Origin: Nitrobium sp046350935
GTDB taxonomy: Bacteria > Nitrospirota > Thermodesulfovibrionia > Thermodesulfovibrionales > Dissulfurispiraceae
Length of the DNA: 64,000 nt
NCBI GenBank assembly: GCA_046350935.1
Contig: JAXLZK010000009.1
Location: 1-64,000, forward strand
Direction of reading: 5' to 3'
Below the pieces are notes generated by a model that was not told where the DNA came from, did no database searches, and saw only the letters and a program-made list of their open reading frames with translations. Positions 24,398 through 32,349 of the stretch are shown piece by piece. A program made the translations under genes and the position numbers. Numbering within the stretch: position 1 is the stretch's first letter; each line of letters opens with the position of its first letter.

Positions 24398-25492
24398 ATG
24401 CGTTTTAAAGACATCGTGTCAGCGGAGGTCCGCAAGGCCACGAGCACTTTCAGACTGGCGCTGCTGACCCTCGTTCCTTTCCTTGTCGTCATCGCCCTCT
24501 TCATGGCGCTCCTGGTCATCCGGGAAAGAAAACATGCCGAAGAAGACCAGCTTGCGGAGCTGCAGGAGGTCGCCCGCGCCTTTTTCGGCCAGATCATGGT
24601 GGCGCGGACCTGGAACGCCCTGCACGGAGGGGTATACACGGAGGTCTCCGAGACGACCCCGCCCAACCCGTATCTCGACGACCCCCGCCGGGACATCGTC
24701 TGCAGCGACGGGAGGCTTTTCACCAAGATCAACCCCGCCTACATGACGCGGCAACTCTCCGAGCTTGCCGCCCTGAGCCGGGGATACTCGTTCCGCATGG
24801 TCAGCCTGAAGCCCGTCAACCCGAAGAACGCCCCCGACGCCTGGGAGAAGGAGGCCCTCGCTGCTATGGAAAAAAAGGGGGCGGCGGAAGCCTCCACGGT
24901 CTATCAGGAGCAGGGTGGCGGGAGGTCCTTCAAGTTCCTTTCCTCCCTGAGAATCGAGGAGCCGTGCCTCACCTGCCACGCACGGCACGGGTACACGGTC
25001 GGCGATATAAAGGGGGGGATCAGCATCGCCATCCCGATGGCGCAGTCCGACCGGCTCTATGCTGCGAAGACGAAGAGGACCGTCCTCTACATCCTGGCAG
25101 TAGGGGCCGTCAGCTTTCTCTTCATCACGACGATCACCTGCTTTCTTGCCGGAAAGCTCAGCAGGGAGATAGAGAAGAATATCGACAGGGAAAGGCTCAC
25201 CGCCCTTATCGAGCTGGCCGGGGCGACTGCCCACGAGATGAGGCAGCCCATGACGGTCATCCATAATCTCGTCGGACTGATGAGCGAGAAGACGAGGCAG
25301 AGCGAGCCTGTCACGGAAGAGGAAACGGGCATCATCAACGAGCAGTGCGTCCGGATGAACGACATCATCAGGAAGATGCTCAACATTACGAGCTACCGGA
25401 CAAAGGATTATTTCAGGGGGAGCAGGATCGTGGACCTCGACAGCGCCGCGTCGTCCGGCAGGGGCGCGGAAGAAAAGGAAGGGGAAAAATAA
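24398..25492 (+). CDS. Membrane sensor with haem-binding DUF3365-like domain and HisKA, lacking the ATPase domain
   Basis: A 364-residue protein. TM1 about 18-40, periplasmic DUF3365/Tll0287-like domain (about 45-225) with a c-type haem motif CLTCH (Cys190, Cys193, His194), TM2 about 230-252, then a dimerisation/phosphoacceptor helix TAHEMRQPMTV (His279) and a second helix. Only about 85 residues follow His279, so the HATPase_c domain is absent; the next gene, hemL, starts 80 bases later, leaving no room for it. Either another kinase phosphorylates it or it signals by other means. The start ATG 24398 abuts a promoter; a GTG 11 codons upstream is the alternative. The covalent haem implies redox or gas sensing. 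Confidence 0.82.
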   Translation: MRFKDIVSAEVRKATSTFRLALLTLVPFLVVIALFMALLVIRERKHAEEDQLAELQEVARAFFGQIMVARTWNALHGGVYTEVSETTPPNPYLDDPRRDIVCSDGRLFTKINPAYMTRQLSELAALSRGYSFRMVSLKPVNPKNAPDAWEKEALAAMEKKGAAEASTVYQEQGGGRSFKFLSSLRIEEPCLTCHARHGYTVGDIKGGISIAIPMAQSDRLYAAKTKRTVLYILAVGAVSFLFITTITCFLAGKLSREIEKNIDRERLTALIELAGATAHEMRQPMTVIHNLVGLMSEKTRQSEPVTEEETGIINEQCVRMNDIIRKMLNITSYRTKDYFRGSRIVDLDSAASSGRGAEEKEGEK

Positions 25493-25572
25493 TCAGAGGG
25501 GCGCAAACACATCCTACCCTTTACCAAACAGGAACTTTTGTGCTAGATTCTCATACTTTGGGGGAAAGTGCC

Positions 25573-26859
25573 ATGAAGCGACGGAAATCAAAGAGTTTTT
25601 TTGAAAAGGCCGCTGCGCTGATGCCGGGAGGGGTCAACAGCCCGGTCAGGGCGTTCAGAGCAGTGGGGGGATCGCCTCTTTTCATCAGCAGGGCGAGCGG
25701 GTCGAGGATCTACGATGTGGACGGGAACGAGTATATCGACTATGTCCTTTCCTGGGGTCCCATGATTGCAGGCCATGCCCATCCCGCAGTGGTGAAGGCC
25801 CTCAAGGCCGCTGTCGAAAAGGGGACCAGTTTCGGAGCGCCGACTCCTCTTGAGATCGATCTTGCGCTGCGGGTGAAGGAGGCGTATCCTTCCATCGAAA
25901 AGGTGAGAATGGTCAATTCCGGCACCGAGGCCACGATGAGCGCCATCAGGGCTGCGCGGGGGTTTACCGGAAGGGACACGATCGTAAAGTTCGAGGGCTG
26001 CTATCACGGGCATGCCGACGGCCTGCTGGTGAAAGCGGGCTCGGGCGCCGCCACCTTCGGCGTGCCCGACAGCCCGGGGGTCCCCAAATCCTATGCAAAG
26101 AACACCCGCACCCTTCCGTTCAACGATGCGAAGGCGTTCAGGGCATTGCTGGAAAAGGAGGGGAAGTCCATCGCGTGCGTGATCGTCGAGCCGGTCGTCG
26201 GGAATATCGGGTGCGTCCTGCCGAAGCCCGGCTTTCTCGAAGCGCTGCGGAAGGAAACGAAGCGGTACGGGATCGTCCTTATCTTCGACGAGGTGATGAC
26301 CGGTTTCCGGGTCTCCTACGGCGGGGCCCAGGAGCACTATGGGATAACGCCCGACCTTACCTGCCTCGGAAAGGTGATCGGCGGAGGGCTCCCGGTGGGG
26401 GCGTACGGGGGCAGAAACGAGATCATGTCGGTCATTTCTCCGGAGGGGCCGGTATACCAGGCCGGCACCTTGTCGGGGAACCCCCTCGCCATGACCGCCG
26501 GCATCGAGACCCTGAAGGTCCTTTCGAAGCGGGGGGCGTACGAGAAGCTGGAAAAGGCGATGCAGCAGCTCGAGGAGGGGCTCAGGGATGTCGCAAAGAG
26601 GGCGGGGGTGCCGACGAAGTTCTACCGGGCGGGGACCATGTTCTGCACCTATTTCACCGATCGCGAGGTGGTGGACTACCGCACTGCGAAGACCTCGGAT
26701 ACGGAAAAGTTCGCGGGATTTTTCCGGGGAATGCTGGAAGAGGGGGTCAACCTGGCGCCTTCCCAGTTCGAGGCGGGGTTCCTCTCCCTCGCCCATACCG
26801 GGAGGGACATCGCCAGGACCGTTGATGCCGCCTATCGTGTGTTGAAAGGGTTGAGATAG
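25573..26859 (+). CDS. hemL: Glutamate-1-semialdehyde 2,1-aminomutase
   Basis: A 428-residue PLP enzyme making 5-aminolevulinate, the tetrapyrrole precursor, from glutamate-1-semialdehyde (C5 pathway). Signatures: MPGGVNSPVRAF at the N-terminus, NSGTEATMSAIR, GCYHGHAD, IFDEVMTGFR and the PLP-lysine region CLGKVIGGGLPVGAYGG. Length is typical. The start ATG 25573 follows GGGGGAAAGTG. It is followed after 30 bases by the multihaem cytochrome and may be cotranscribed with it, which would couple haem supply to demand. Confidence 0.97.
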   Translation: MKRRKSKSFFEKAAALMPGGVNSPVRAFRAVGGSPLFISRASGSRIYDVDGNEYIDYVLSWGPMIAGHAHPAVVKALKAAVEKGTSFGAPTPLEIDLALRVKEAYPSIEKVRMVNSGTEATMSAIRAARGFTGRDTIVKFEGCYHGHADGLLVKAGSGAATFGVPDSPGVPKSYAKNTRTLPFNDAKAFRALLEKEGKSIACVIVEPVVGNIGCVLPKPGFLEALRKETKRYGIVLIFDEVMTGFRVSYGGAQEHYGITPDLTCLGKVIGGGLPVGAYGGRNEIMSVISPEGPVYQAGTLSGNPLAMTAGIETLKVLSKRGAYEKLEKAMQQLEEGLRDVAKRAGVPTKFYRAGTMFCTYFTDREVVDYRTAKTSDTEKFAGFFRGMLEEGVNLAPSQFEAGFLSLAHTGRDIARTVDAAYRVLKGLR

Positions 26860-26889
26860 AGAATAAAGTAAAAAACAGGGGGATAGTAC

Positions 26890-28302
26890 ATGTTCATCAG
26901 GATCAAAGGCGTCCTTCTCGCGATCATGGATTTTATCCGGAAATATCCGAAGCTCTCTGTCCTTATCGCTTTGGTGTTCTTTGCCGGGTACCTTTTCCTC
27001 ACCGTGGAGATGCTGCATTTCAGCAGCGAACCGAAATTCTGCCAGCTCTGCCACCCCGGCAAGACGACGGGTCCGCTGAGCGAGGTGCACACCTGGAGCA
27101 AGAATATTCATGCGGCCCGGGACGTGAAGTGCCTCGACTGCCACGGCACGCCGGGGTTCTTCGGGTACATGAAAGCGAAGATCGGCGGCCTCCGCGATAT
27201 CTACGGATTCGTGGTCCATCCGAAGGAAAACATGGTGCGGATCCTCACCAATGTGTCCACCGATCCGAAATACGCAGCGGAAATCGTTCCGAACGAGGTA
27301 TGCCTTTTCTGCCATACGGACAGCTACAACAAGAAGATCAGGGACGAAAGGCTCATGTCCGTGGGCATACATTTCAGGGAGCTGGACAGGGTGGTCAATC
27401 CCGGATTCCGGCAGTCCATGGGCCTGCGGGACATCCTGACGGAGCCCCTGAAGTCCGACATCGACCCCAATCACCGGAAGCACCTGGCTGCCAAGGTGAA
27501 CTGCATGGACTGCCACCTGGGAGTCGCCCACGGCGGGGAGTTCAAGAACAGGGCGAACATGGAGAGATGCGTGCAGTGCCATGAGGCGAGAAAGAACCAG
27601 ATCTCGATGTCGGACATCTCCCTGGGGACCGGCGAGAGAGCGGTCACTTTCGGGCACCAGATCCATACCGCCATGTTCAAGTGCGGCGAGTGCCACCCGA
27701 AGCTCTTCCCGATGAAAAAGGGCTCCACGAAGCTCACTTTTGCGGACCATAAGACCGATAAAGCCTGCTATGCCTGCCACAACGGCAGGAAAGCGCACTT
27801 CGATTGCGGACGGTGCCATGCGAGTGTCCCTGCTCCGAAGGGGGAGATCGCTTTCGGGAAGGGCGGGACGGCGGTGAAGTTCAGCCACGACGTCCATACG
27901 GTCATGTTCAAATGCGATGCGTGCCATACGAAGCTCTTTCCGATGAGGAAGGGAGCGACAAAGATCACCTTTGCCGACCACGGCAAAGACGCGCTCTGCT
28001 ATGCCTGCCACAACGGGGAAAAGGCTTCCGCCGACTGCACCCGGTGTCATGCCAAGGCCCTTGCGCCCAAGGCGCCCATTACCTACAAGGCGAAGGACAT
28101 GGCCCCCGTCTCTTTCAGCCACGGGTTCCATGCGGGAGTATTCCCCTGCGCCGAATGCCACAGCGGAATATGGCCGATGAAGCGGGGCGTGAAGAAGATG
28201 TCCATGGATGCCATGTACCAGGGAAAATTCTGCGGAGCGTGCCACAACGGAAAGACCGCTTTCGAGACGACGCAGTGCGACAAGTGTCATAAGGCGCAAT
28301 AG
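26890..28302 (+). CDS. Membrane-anchored 14-haem cytochrome c (NapC/NirT-like N-terminus with three c7-type modules)
   Basis: A 470-residue periplasmic protein with a single N-terminal TM anchor (about 18-40) and 14 CxxCH motifs. The first five (CQLCH at 51, CLDCH, CLFCH, CMDCH, CVQCH) resemble a NapC/NrfH quinol-dehydrogenase module. Residues about 250-466 are three repeats of a three-haem c7-type unit, each F-x-H-x-x-H, CxxCH, (K/R)LFPM(K/R)(K/R)G, CYACHNG, CxxCH; the third is slightly degenerate. This suggests electron transfer from menaquinol into a periplasmic wire. Partner oxidoreductases are not adjacent. GGGGGA lies upstream of ATG 26890, and a terminator follows. Confidence 0.93.
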   Translation: MFIRIKGVLLAIMDFIRKYPKLSVLIALVFFAGYLFLTVEMLHFSSEPKFCQLCHPGKTTGPLSEVHTWSKNIHAARDVKCLDCHGTPGFFGYMKAKIGGLRDIYGFVVHPKENMVRILTNVSTDPKYAAEIVPNEVCLFCHTDSYNKKIRDERLMSVGIHFRELDRVVNPGFRQSMGLRDILTEPLKSDIDPNHRKHLAAKVNCMDCHLGVAHGGEFKNRANMERCVQCHEARKNQISMSDISLGTGERAVTFGHQIHTAMFKCGECHPKLFPMKKGSTKLTFADHKTDKACYACHNGRKAHFDCGRCHASVPAPKGEIAFGKGGTAVKFSHDVHTVMFKCDACHTKLFPMRKGATKITFADHGKDALCYACHNGEKASADCTRCHAKALAPKAPITYKAKDMAPVSFSHGFHAGVFPCAECHSGIWPMKRGVKKMSMDAMYQGKFCGACHNGKTAFETTQCDKCHKAQ

Positions 28303-28323
28303 GACGGACTTCACGCCGTATAT

Positions 28324-28359
28324 GCCCCCTGTTCCCCGGTGCGGGAGCAGGGGGCTTTT
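28324..28359 (+). terminator. Intrinsic terminator after the multihaem cytochrome gene
   Basis: Stem GCCCCCTG (28324-28331) and CAGGGGGC (28348-28355), followed by TTTT. It ends the hemL-cytochrome transcript within the 346-bp gap before torD. Confidence 0.8.
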
Positions 28360-28385
28360 CGTCGGGCGCCCCGTCGGAGTACCGT

Positions 28386-28414
28386 TTGTCCCGGAAATCG
28401 GCTACACTTATACT
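28386..28414 (+). promoter_or_regulatory. Sigma-70-like promoter for the torD-atpZI transcript
   Basis: TTGTCC (28386-28391), 17-bp spacer, TATACT (28409-28414). The start codon is at 28649, so the mRNA would carry a leader of about 230 bases in which no gene or known riboswitch was recognised. Confidence 0.55.
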
Positions 28415-28648
28415 AAGGCGGAAATCTGTCCCTGCGGATTTCCTTTTCCCTCCCCTGTACGGTCCACCCCGCTGCCTCTCTTCATTCCTGCACCGCTCAC
28501 CGCGACTCCCCCCTCCACGCTGGAAAGCAGGCAAGGAATGTCCATCCCTTCCTCCGGGCGGCTGCCGAACGGGGGGAGGAGGGGAGCGGGTCCCGCCGGG
28601 GAGGCCCCGTGCCGCTCCCGCTGGAAAACAAGAAAGGGAGGTCCTGCA

Positions 28649-29212
28649 ATGCTGTTAATCAACGAAAACGACCGGGAGCGCGCCGAATTGTACCGCTTTT
28701 TTGCCGTCTGCTTCATGATGCTGCCGACCGATGAGGTCCTGATGCAGTTCCGGGATATGTTCCGGGTGCGGTTCAGCGAGACGCAGGCTGAAATCGGTAT
28801 GGACTTTGCCCATATCTTCATCGGCCCTTGGAAGCACCTCCCCCCCTACGAGTCGGTGTATTCCTTTTCTCCGGGGGACATCCCCGGCTCATGGAGCCGC
28901 ATCGCCCGCGAGGTGCAGGCCTTCTATCGCTCGACAGGGCTTGTGCTGCACCAGCAGGCGGACCTCTCTCCCGACCACCTGTCGGCCGAGCTGCTTTTCA
29001 TGAGCTACCTGACCGAAAACGACTTGATGGAATACCAGAGGATTTTTTTTGAACGCCACCTGTTCAGATGGGTCCCCGATTACTGCGACCTCGTCTACGG
29101 GCACGCTTTCACCTCGTTCTACAAGGAGGTTGCAAATCTCCTGAAGAAGTTTATACTATTTGAGTACGAAGAGCTCGAAATACATAAGGGATATAGTGAG
29201 AGTTTTCCCTGA
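28649..29212 (+). CDS. TorD/DmsD-family molybdoenzyme maturation chaperone
   Basis: A 187-residue, all-helical cytoplasmic protein. The pattern RAELYRFFAVCFMMLPTDEVL, a central EIGMDFAHIFIGPWKHLPPYESVY (split over about 48-70) and a C-terminal ...HLFRWVPDYCDLVYGHAFTSFYKEVANLL matches the TorD-like fold; these chaperones bind Tat signal peptides of complex iron-sulfur molybdoenzymes before cofactor insertion. No molybdoenzyme gene is in the window. The start ATG 28649 follows GGGAGGTCCTGCA; the frame is open upstream but without another good site. atpZ begins 14 bases downstream. Confidence 0.8.
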   Translation: MLLINENDRERAELYRFFAVCFMMLPTDEVLMQFRDMFRVRFSETQAEIGMDFAHIFIGPWKHLPPYESVYSFSPGDIPGSWSRIAREVQAFYRSTGLVLHQQADLSPDHLSAELLFMSYLTENDLMEYQRIFFERHLFRWVPDYCDLVYGHAFTSFYKEVANLLKKFILFEYEELEIHKGYSESFP

Positions 29213-29226
29213 CTCCTTAGGAAAGG

Positions 29227-29493
29227 GTGCAGAGGCGGGTGACAGGAAAAAGAGAGGAAAAGAACGCTCTCGTTCAACTGCTCGAACTGAGCGGCATCGG
29301 CATTCAATTGGTTGTTTCCACCATTGTGGGGCTTGCGATCGGGTACTGGCTGGACCGGCTGCTGGGGACTTCCCCGTATCTTTCCCTTCTCTTCCTCTTT
29401 CTTGGTATAATTTCGGGGTTCGTGAATATGGTCAGACTGGTGCGGAAGGCGGAAAAGGACAAGGATGGAAGTAATAACCAGGCGCGTCGTTAG
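29227..29493 (+). CDS. atpZ: AtpZ/AtpI-family ATP synthase accessory membrane protein
   Basis: An 88-residue protein with two TM helices (about 20-45 and 50-72) and a basic ends pattern. GIGIQLVVSTIVGLAIGYWLDRLLGTSP is characteristic of AtpZ, an F1Fo ATP synthase-associated membrane protein linked to Mg2+/Ca2+ transport or assembly. It starts with GTG 29227 after AGGAAAGG; a second GTG four codons later is possible. Its 3' end overlaps atpI by 29 bases. Unusually, the structural atp genes do not follow. Confidence 0.8.
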   Translation: MQRRVTGKREEKNALVQLLELSGIGIQLVVSTIVGLAIGYWLDRLLGTSPYLSLLFLFLGIISGFVNMVRLVRKAEKDKDGSNNQARR

Positions 29494-29821
29494 GTGGGCA
29501 TTTTTTCTACTCGTCCCCCTTTCTCTGCTTTCCCTCCCCTTCGCCGGGTGGCGCTTCTCCCTCAGCCTCCTCCTCGGGGGCGGCATGGGAGCGGCTAATC
29601 TCACCGGCCTTGCCTGGAGCGTCCGGCTCTTTCTCGGCGAGGGAAAGGCCCAGGCGAAGATGCTTGTGGTAAGCATTTTCCGCTTTCTTATTCTCTTTGT
29701 CCTCCTCGTTGTCCTGGCAGCGGCGGGGGTGCTCGCGATAGGGGGGGTGCTTATCGGGTTTACCGTGGTATTCCTCCTCATTCTGGCAGCAGGCCTGTCT
29801 GCCGCCCGGAAGGAGGGATGA
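29465..29821 (+). CDS. atpI: ATP synthase subunit I-like membrane protein
   Basis: A 118-residue protein with four hydrophobic helices, resembling AtpI, the accessory subunit that assists c-ring assembly and is normally encoded first in atp operons. The start ATG 29465 lies inside atpZ (GGACAAGG upstream), so the two are translationally coupled. It is immediately followed by a small hydrophobic ORF rather than atpB. Assignment rests on size, topology and the atpZ neighbour more than on sharp motifs. Confidence 0.72.
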   Translation: MEVITRRVVRWAFFLLVPLSLLSLPFAGWRFSLSLLLGGGMGAANLTGLAWSVRLFLGEGKAQAKMLVVSIFRFLILFVLLVVLAAAGVLAIGGVLIGFTVVFLLILAAGLSAARKEG

Positions 29822-29992
29822 GTGTTGTATTACCTGGTTGCGGCCCTTTTGATCTTTTTTCTTCTGTTCCTGAAGGTAACGAAGTTCCTGTTTTTCCTTC
29901 TCCTCGTCGTCGCGCTCCTGATCGCCCTCTCCCCGCGCGGCTTTTTTCTGAGGACGCTCATGGGGGGCAAGAAAAAGAAGGACGACTCCTGA
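29822..29992 (+). CDS. Small hydrophobic protein, unknown
   Basis: A 56-residue ORF starting with GTG (or the next TTG) directly after the atpI TGA, which also provides GGAGGGATGA as ribosome site. Two adjacent hydrophobic stretches (LYYLVAALLIFFLLFL and FLFFLLLVVALLIALS) and a basic tail GGKKKKDDS predict a small membrane protein. It is likely cotranscribed with torD-atpZI. No family recognised; a chance ORF is possible, but composition and position favour a real gene. Confidence 0.55.
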   Translation: MLYYLVAALLIFFLLFLKVTKFLFFLLLVVALLIALSPRGFFLRTLMGGKKKKDDS

Positions 29993-30003
29993 GGGGGAGG
30001 GGA

Positions 30004-30573
30004 TCACTGGCGGGGATGCTTTTGCCTCCATTCGCCGGGGCGCTCCGCAAGGCCGTCCGCTCCCCATAGACCTGCTTTCCTCTCCTCGGCTCCTGCCCGG
30101 GCTCTCCTGAACCTTTCCGCGTACTTCACATTCGGCGGTACTGTATAGGAAAGCGCATACCCGGCCGCGATAAGTTCCTCGTTGATCAGACGTCCGCTTT
30201 TCCCCCACAGGTATGCCAGGAGCCTTCCGTACCGGTCCCTTTTCTCGACGTCGAGCTCGACGCGCACGATCCAGTTGCTTTCGCTGATCAGTTTTTTCAG
30301 GTGACGTTTCGAGCGCCTTCCCCAGGGCTCCTGGCCCAGCTCCGGAGCGTCGACCCCGATGAGGCGCACGCGCTCCAGCCGGGTGGGGATGCCGGCAAAG
30401 CTCTCTGCCCGTATGCTCACGGTGTCTCCGTCGTGAACGGCGGTGACGCGGTACTCCTGCATCGGCTTTGCTTCCTCTTTCGCTGCAGGGGAGAAGCGGG
30501 AGCTCAGGGGGGAAAGCAGGAAGAAAAGGGCGATACCGACCGCTGCGGTTGCGGTATAATAAACAAGTTTCAT
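30004..30573 (-). CDS. Secreted thermonuclease-like (SNase) nuclease
   Basis: A 189-residue protein with an N-terminal hydrophobic signal/anchor (about 5-25) followed by an SNase OB-fold: YRVTAVHDGDTVSIR, RVRLIGVDAPELGQ (Asp and Arg of the active site), VEKRDRYGRLLAYLW and LINEELIAAGYA. Staphylococcal-type nucleases cleave DNA and RNA with Ca2+. The start is ATG 30573; TACAAT lies only seven bases upstream (30586-30581) with no SD sequence, suggesting a leaderless message. It is divergent from aroKB with a 90-base gap. Confidence 0.88.
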   Translation of the reverse strand: MKLVYYTATAAVGIALFFLLSPLSSRFSPAAKEEAKPMQEYRVTAVHDGDTVSIRAESFAGIPTRLERVRLIGVDAPELGQEPWGRRSKRHLKKLISESNWIVRVELDVEKRDRYGRLLAYLWGKSGRLINEELIAAGYALSYTVPPNVKYAERFRRARAGAEERKAGLWGADGLAERPGEWRQKHPRQ

Positions 30574-30663
30574 GAGAGCTATTGTACCACATTTGTCCAT
30601 CCCCGCCTTTCGCGCGGGGACGGGCGGGGACGACGGCATGGGAACGGGAAAAAGGGGACCATC

Positions 30664-32349
30664 ATGAAAAATATCGTGCTGACCGGTTTTATGGGGACCG
30701 GGAAGTCCGAAGTGGGCAGGCTTGTGGCGCAGAAGCTCCGCCGGCGGTTCGTCGATCTGGACAGCGAAATCGAGAGGGAGCACGGGATGAGCATTGCGGA
30801 ACTCTTCAGGACCCTTGGGGAGGAGGAGTTCCGCAACCGGGAGACCGCCGCCATACGGAAGGCGGCCGAAAAGTGCGGGACGGTGATCTCCACCGGCGGC
30901 GGGGCGGTGATCAGGCAGGAGAACCGGGATGTCCTCCGCAGGAACGGAGTGCTCGTCTGTCTCACCGCGACCCCGGAGACCATCCTGAAGAGGACAGGGG
31001 GCGGCCGGAGCAGACCGCTCCTCCGGGTGGAGAATCCGCTCCTCAAAATACGGGAGCTCCTGGAGTCCCGCCGGCCTTATTACGGGAGCGCCGATATTAC
31101 CATCGATACGGAAGGCAGGGACCCCGGGGAGCTTGCTGAAGAGATCATCAGGGTGGTAAGCGGCTGCGGAGCGGCCGCCGGACCTGAGGAGGGCGCTCCC
31201 GCCGGCGCCGTTCTCCTGAAGAAGAGAAATAGTCACGGTGTGAAGAGAGGAGCTGAAGAGGAGAGCATGGAAAAAGTGCGCGTTGAGCTTGGCGAGAGGA
31301 GTTACGATATTATTATCGGCAGGGGCATCCTCCCGGGCACCGGGGAGAGCCTGTCCGCCTTCGGCTTCAGCCCGCGGGCGGCGGTCGTCAGCAACCCTGC
31401 GGTGTTCTCCCTGTACGGACCCGCGGTAATGGAGTCGCTGCAAAGGGCCGGATTCGAGTGTTGTGAAGTCCTCATCCCCGACGGAGAGGAGTACAAGGAT
31501 TTCTTCTGGTCCTACCATATCCTGACCTGCCTGCTGAAAAACAGGCTCGACAGGAACTCCTGCGTCATCGCCCTGGGGGGAGGGGTCATCGGGGACATCA
31601 CCGGCTTCGCCGCGTCGCTGTATATGCGCGGCCTTCATTTCGTCCAGATTCCCACCACGCTTCTCGCCCAGGTGGACAGCTCGGTGGGAGGCAAGACAGG
31701 GGTGAACCATCCGCGCGGGAAGAACATGATCGGCTCTTTCTACCAGCCGCGGCTCGTCCGCGTCGATCTGGACACCCTGAAGACGCTGCCCGGGCGGGAG
31801 TTCCTTTCGGGGATCGCGGAGGTGATCAAGTATGGCGTTATCCGGGACAGCGCCCTTTTCGACTTCATGGAGCGGAACAGGGACGCCGTGCGGGGGCTGG
31901 AGACCGATGCCCTCGCGTACATTGTCGGGCGTTCGTGCGCGATAAAGGCCGAGGTTGTTTCCCGCGACGAGAGGGAGTCGGGCCTGCGGGCAATTCTGAA
32001 CTTCGGCCATACGGTCGGCCATGCGGTGGAGACAGGGACAGGGTATTCCCGCTACCTTCACGGCGAGGCGGTCGCCATCGGAATGCAGTGTGCTGCGCGG
32101 CTTGCCGTTTCCCTCGGGATGCTGGACGCCTCCCAGGCCGACAGGATCGAAGCCCTCCTGGAGGCCTACGGGCTGCCCTCCCGGCTGCCGGGCGACCTGA
32201 ACCGCGATGCCCTCCTCTCCCATATGCTGATCGACAAGAAGGCGGTTGCGGGTGAGATACGGTTCGTTCTCCCGGAGCGGATCGGGCAGGTGCGGATGTA
32301 TACGAGTACGGGCCCCGAAGAGCTCAGGAAGGCGCTCGCCTCCCTATGA
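30664..32349 (+). CDS. aroKB: Bifunctional shikimate kinase / 3-dehydroquinate synthase (AroK-AroB fusion)
   Basis: One uninterrupted 561-residue frame. Residues 1-170 are shikimate kinase (Walker A GFMGTGKSE, DLDSEIE, FRNRET, STGGGAV, RSRPLL). After a linker of about 30 residues, residues about 203-561 are 3-dehydroquinate synthase (GDITGFAASLYMRG, PTTLLAQVDSSVGGKTGVN, NFGHTVGHAVE, HGEAVAIGM). Both catalyse steps of the shikimate pathway. An internal ATG at 31267 with GAGGAG upstream sits exactly at the AroB start, so separate AroB may also be made. AroK-AroB fusions are known (for example in Thermotoga). The start ATG 30664 has AAGGGG upstream; the 3' end overlaps the PhoB-like gene by four bases. 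Confidence 0.95.
   Translation: MKNIVLTGFMGTGKSEVGRLVAQKLRRRFVDLDSEIEREHGMSIAELFRTLGEEEFRNRETAAIRKAAEKCGTVISTGGGAVIRQENRDVLRRNGVLVCLTATPETILKRTGGGRSRPLLRVENPLLKIRELLESRRPYYGSADITIDTEGRDPGELAEEIIRVVSGCGAAAGPEEGAPAGAVLLKKRNSHGVKRGAEEESMEKVRVELGERSYDIIIGRGILPGTGESLSAFGFSPRAAVVSNPAVFSLYGPAVMESLQRAGFECCEVLIPDGEEYKDFFWSYHILTCLLKNRLDRNSCVIALGGGVIGDITGFAASLYMRGLHFVQIPTTLLAQVDSSVGGKTGVNHPRGKNMIGSFYQPRLVRVDLDTLKTLPGREFLSGIAEVIKYGVIRDSALFDFMERNRDAVRGLETDALAYIVGRSCAIKAEVVSRDERESGLRAILNFGHTVGHAVETGTGYSRYLHGEAVAIGMQCAARLAVSLGMLDASQADRIEALLEAYGLPSRLPGDLNRDALLSHMLIDKKAVAGEIRFVLPERIGQVRMYTSTGPEELRKALASL

Noticed and set aside
30664..32349. AroK-AroB junction considered as a sequencing frameshift that fused two genes
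   Set aside because: The linker is in one frame with no stop lost at the junction, both domains are complete, and such fusions are known in other bacteria.
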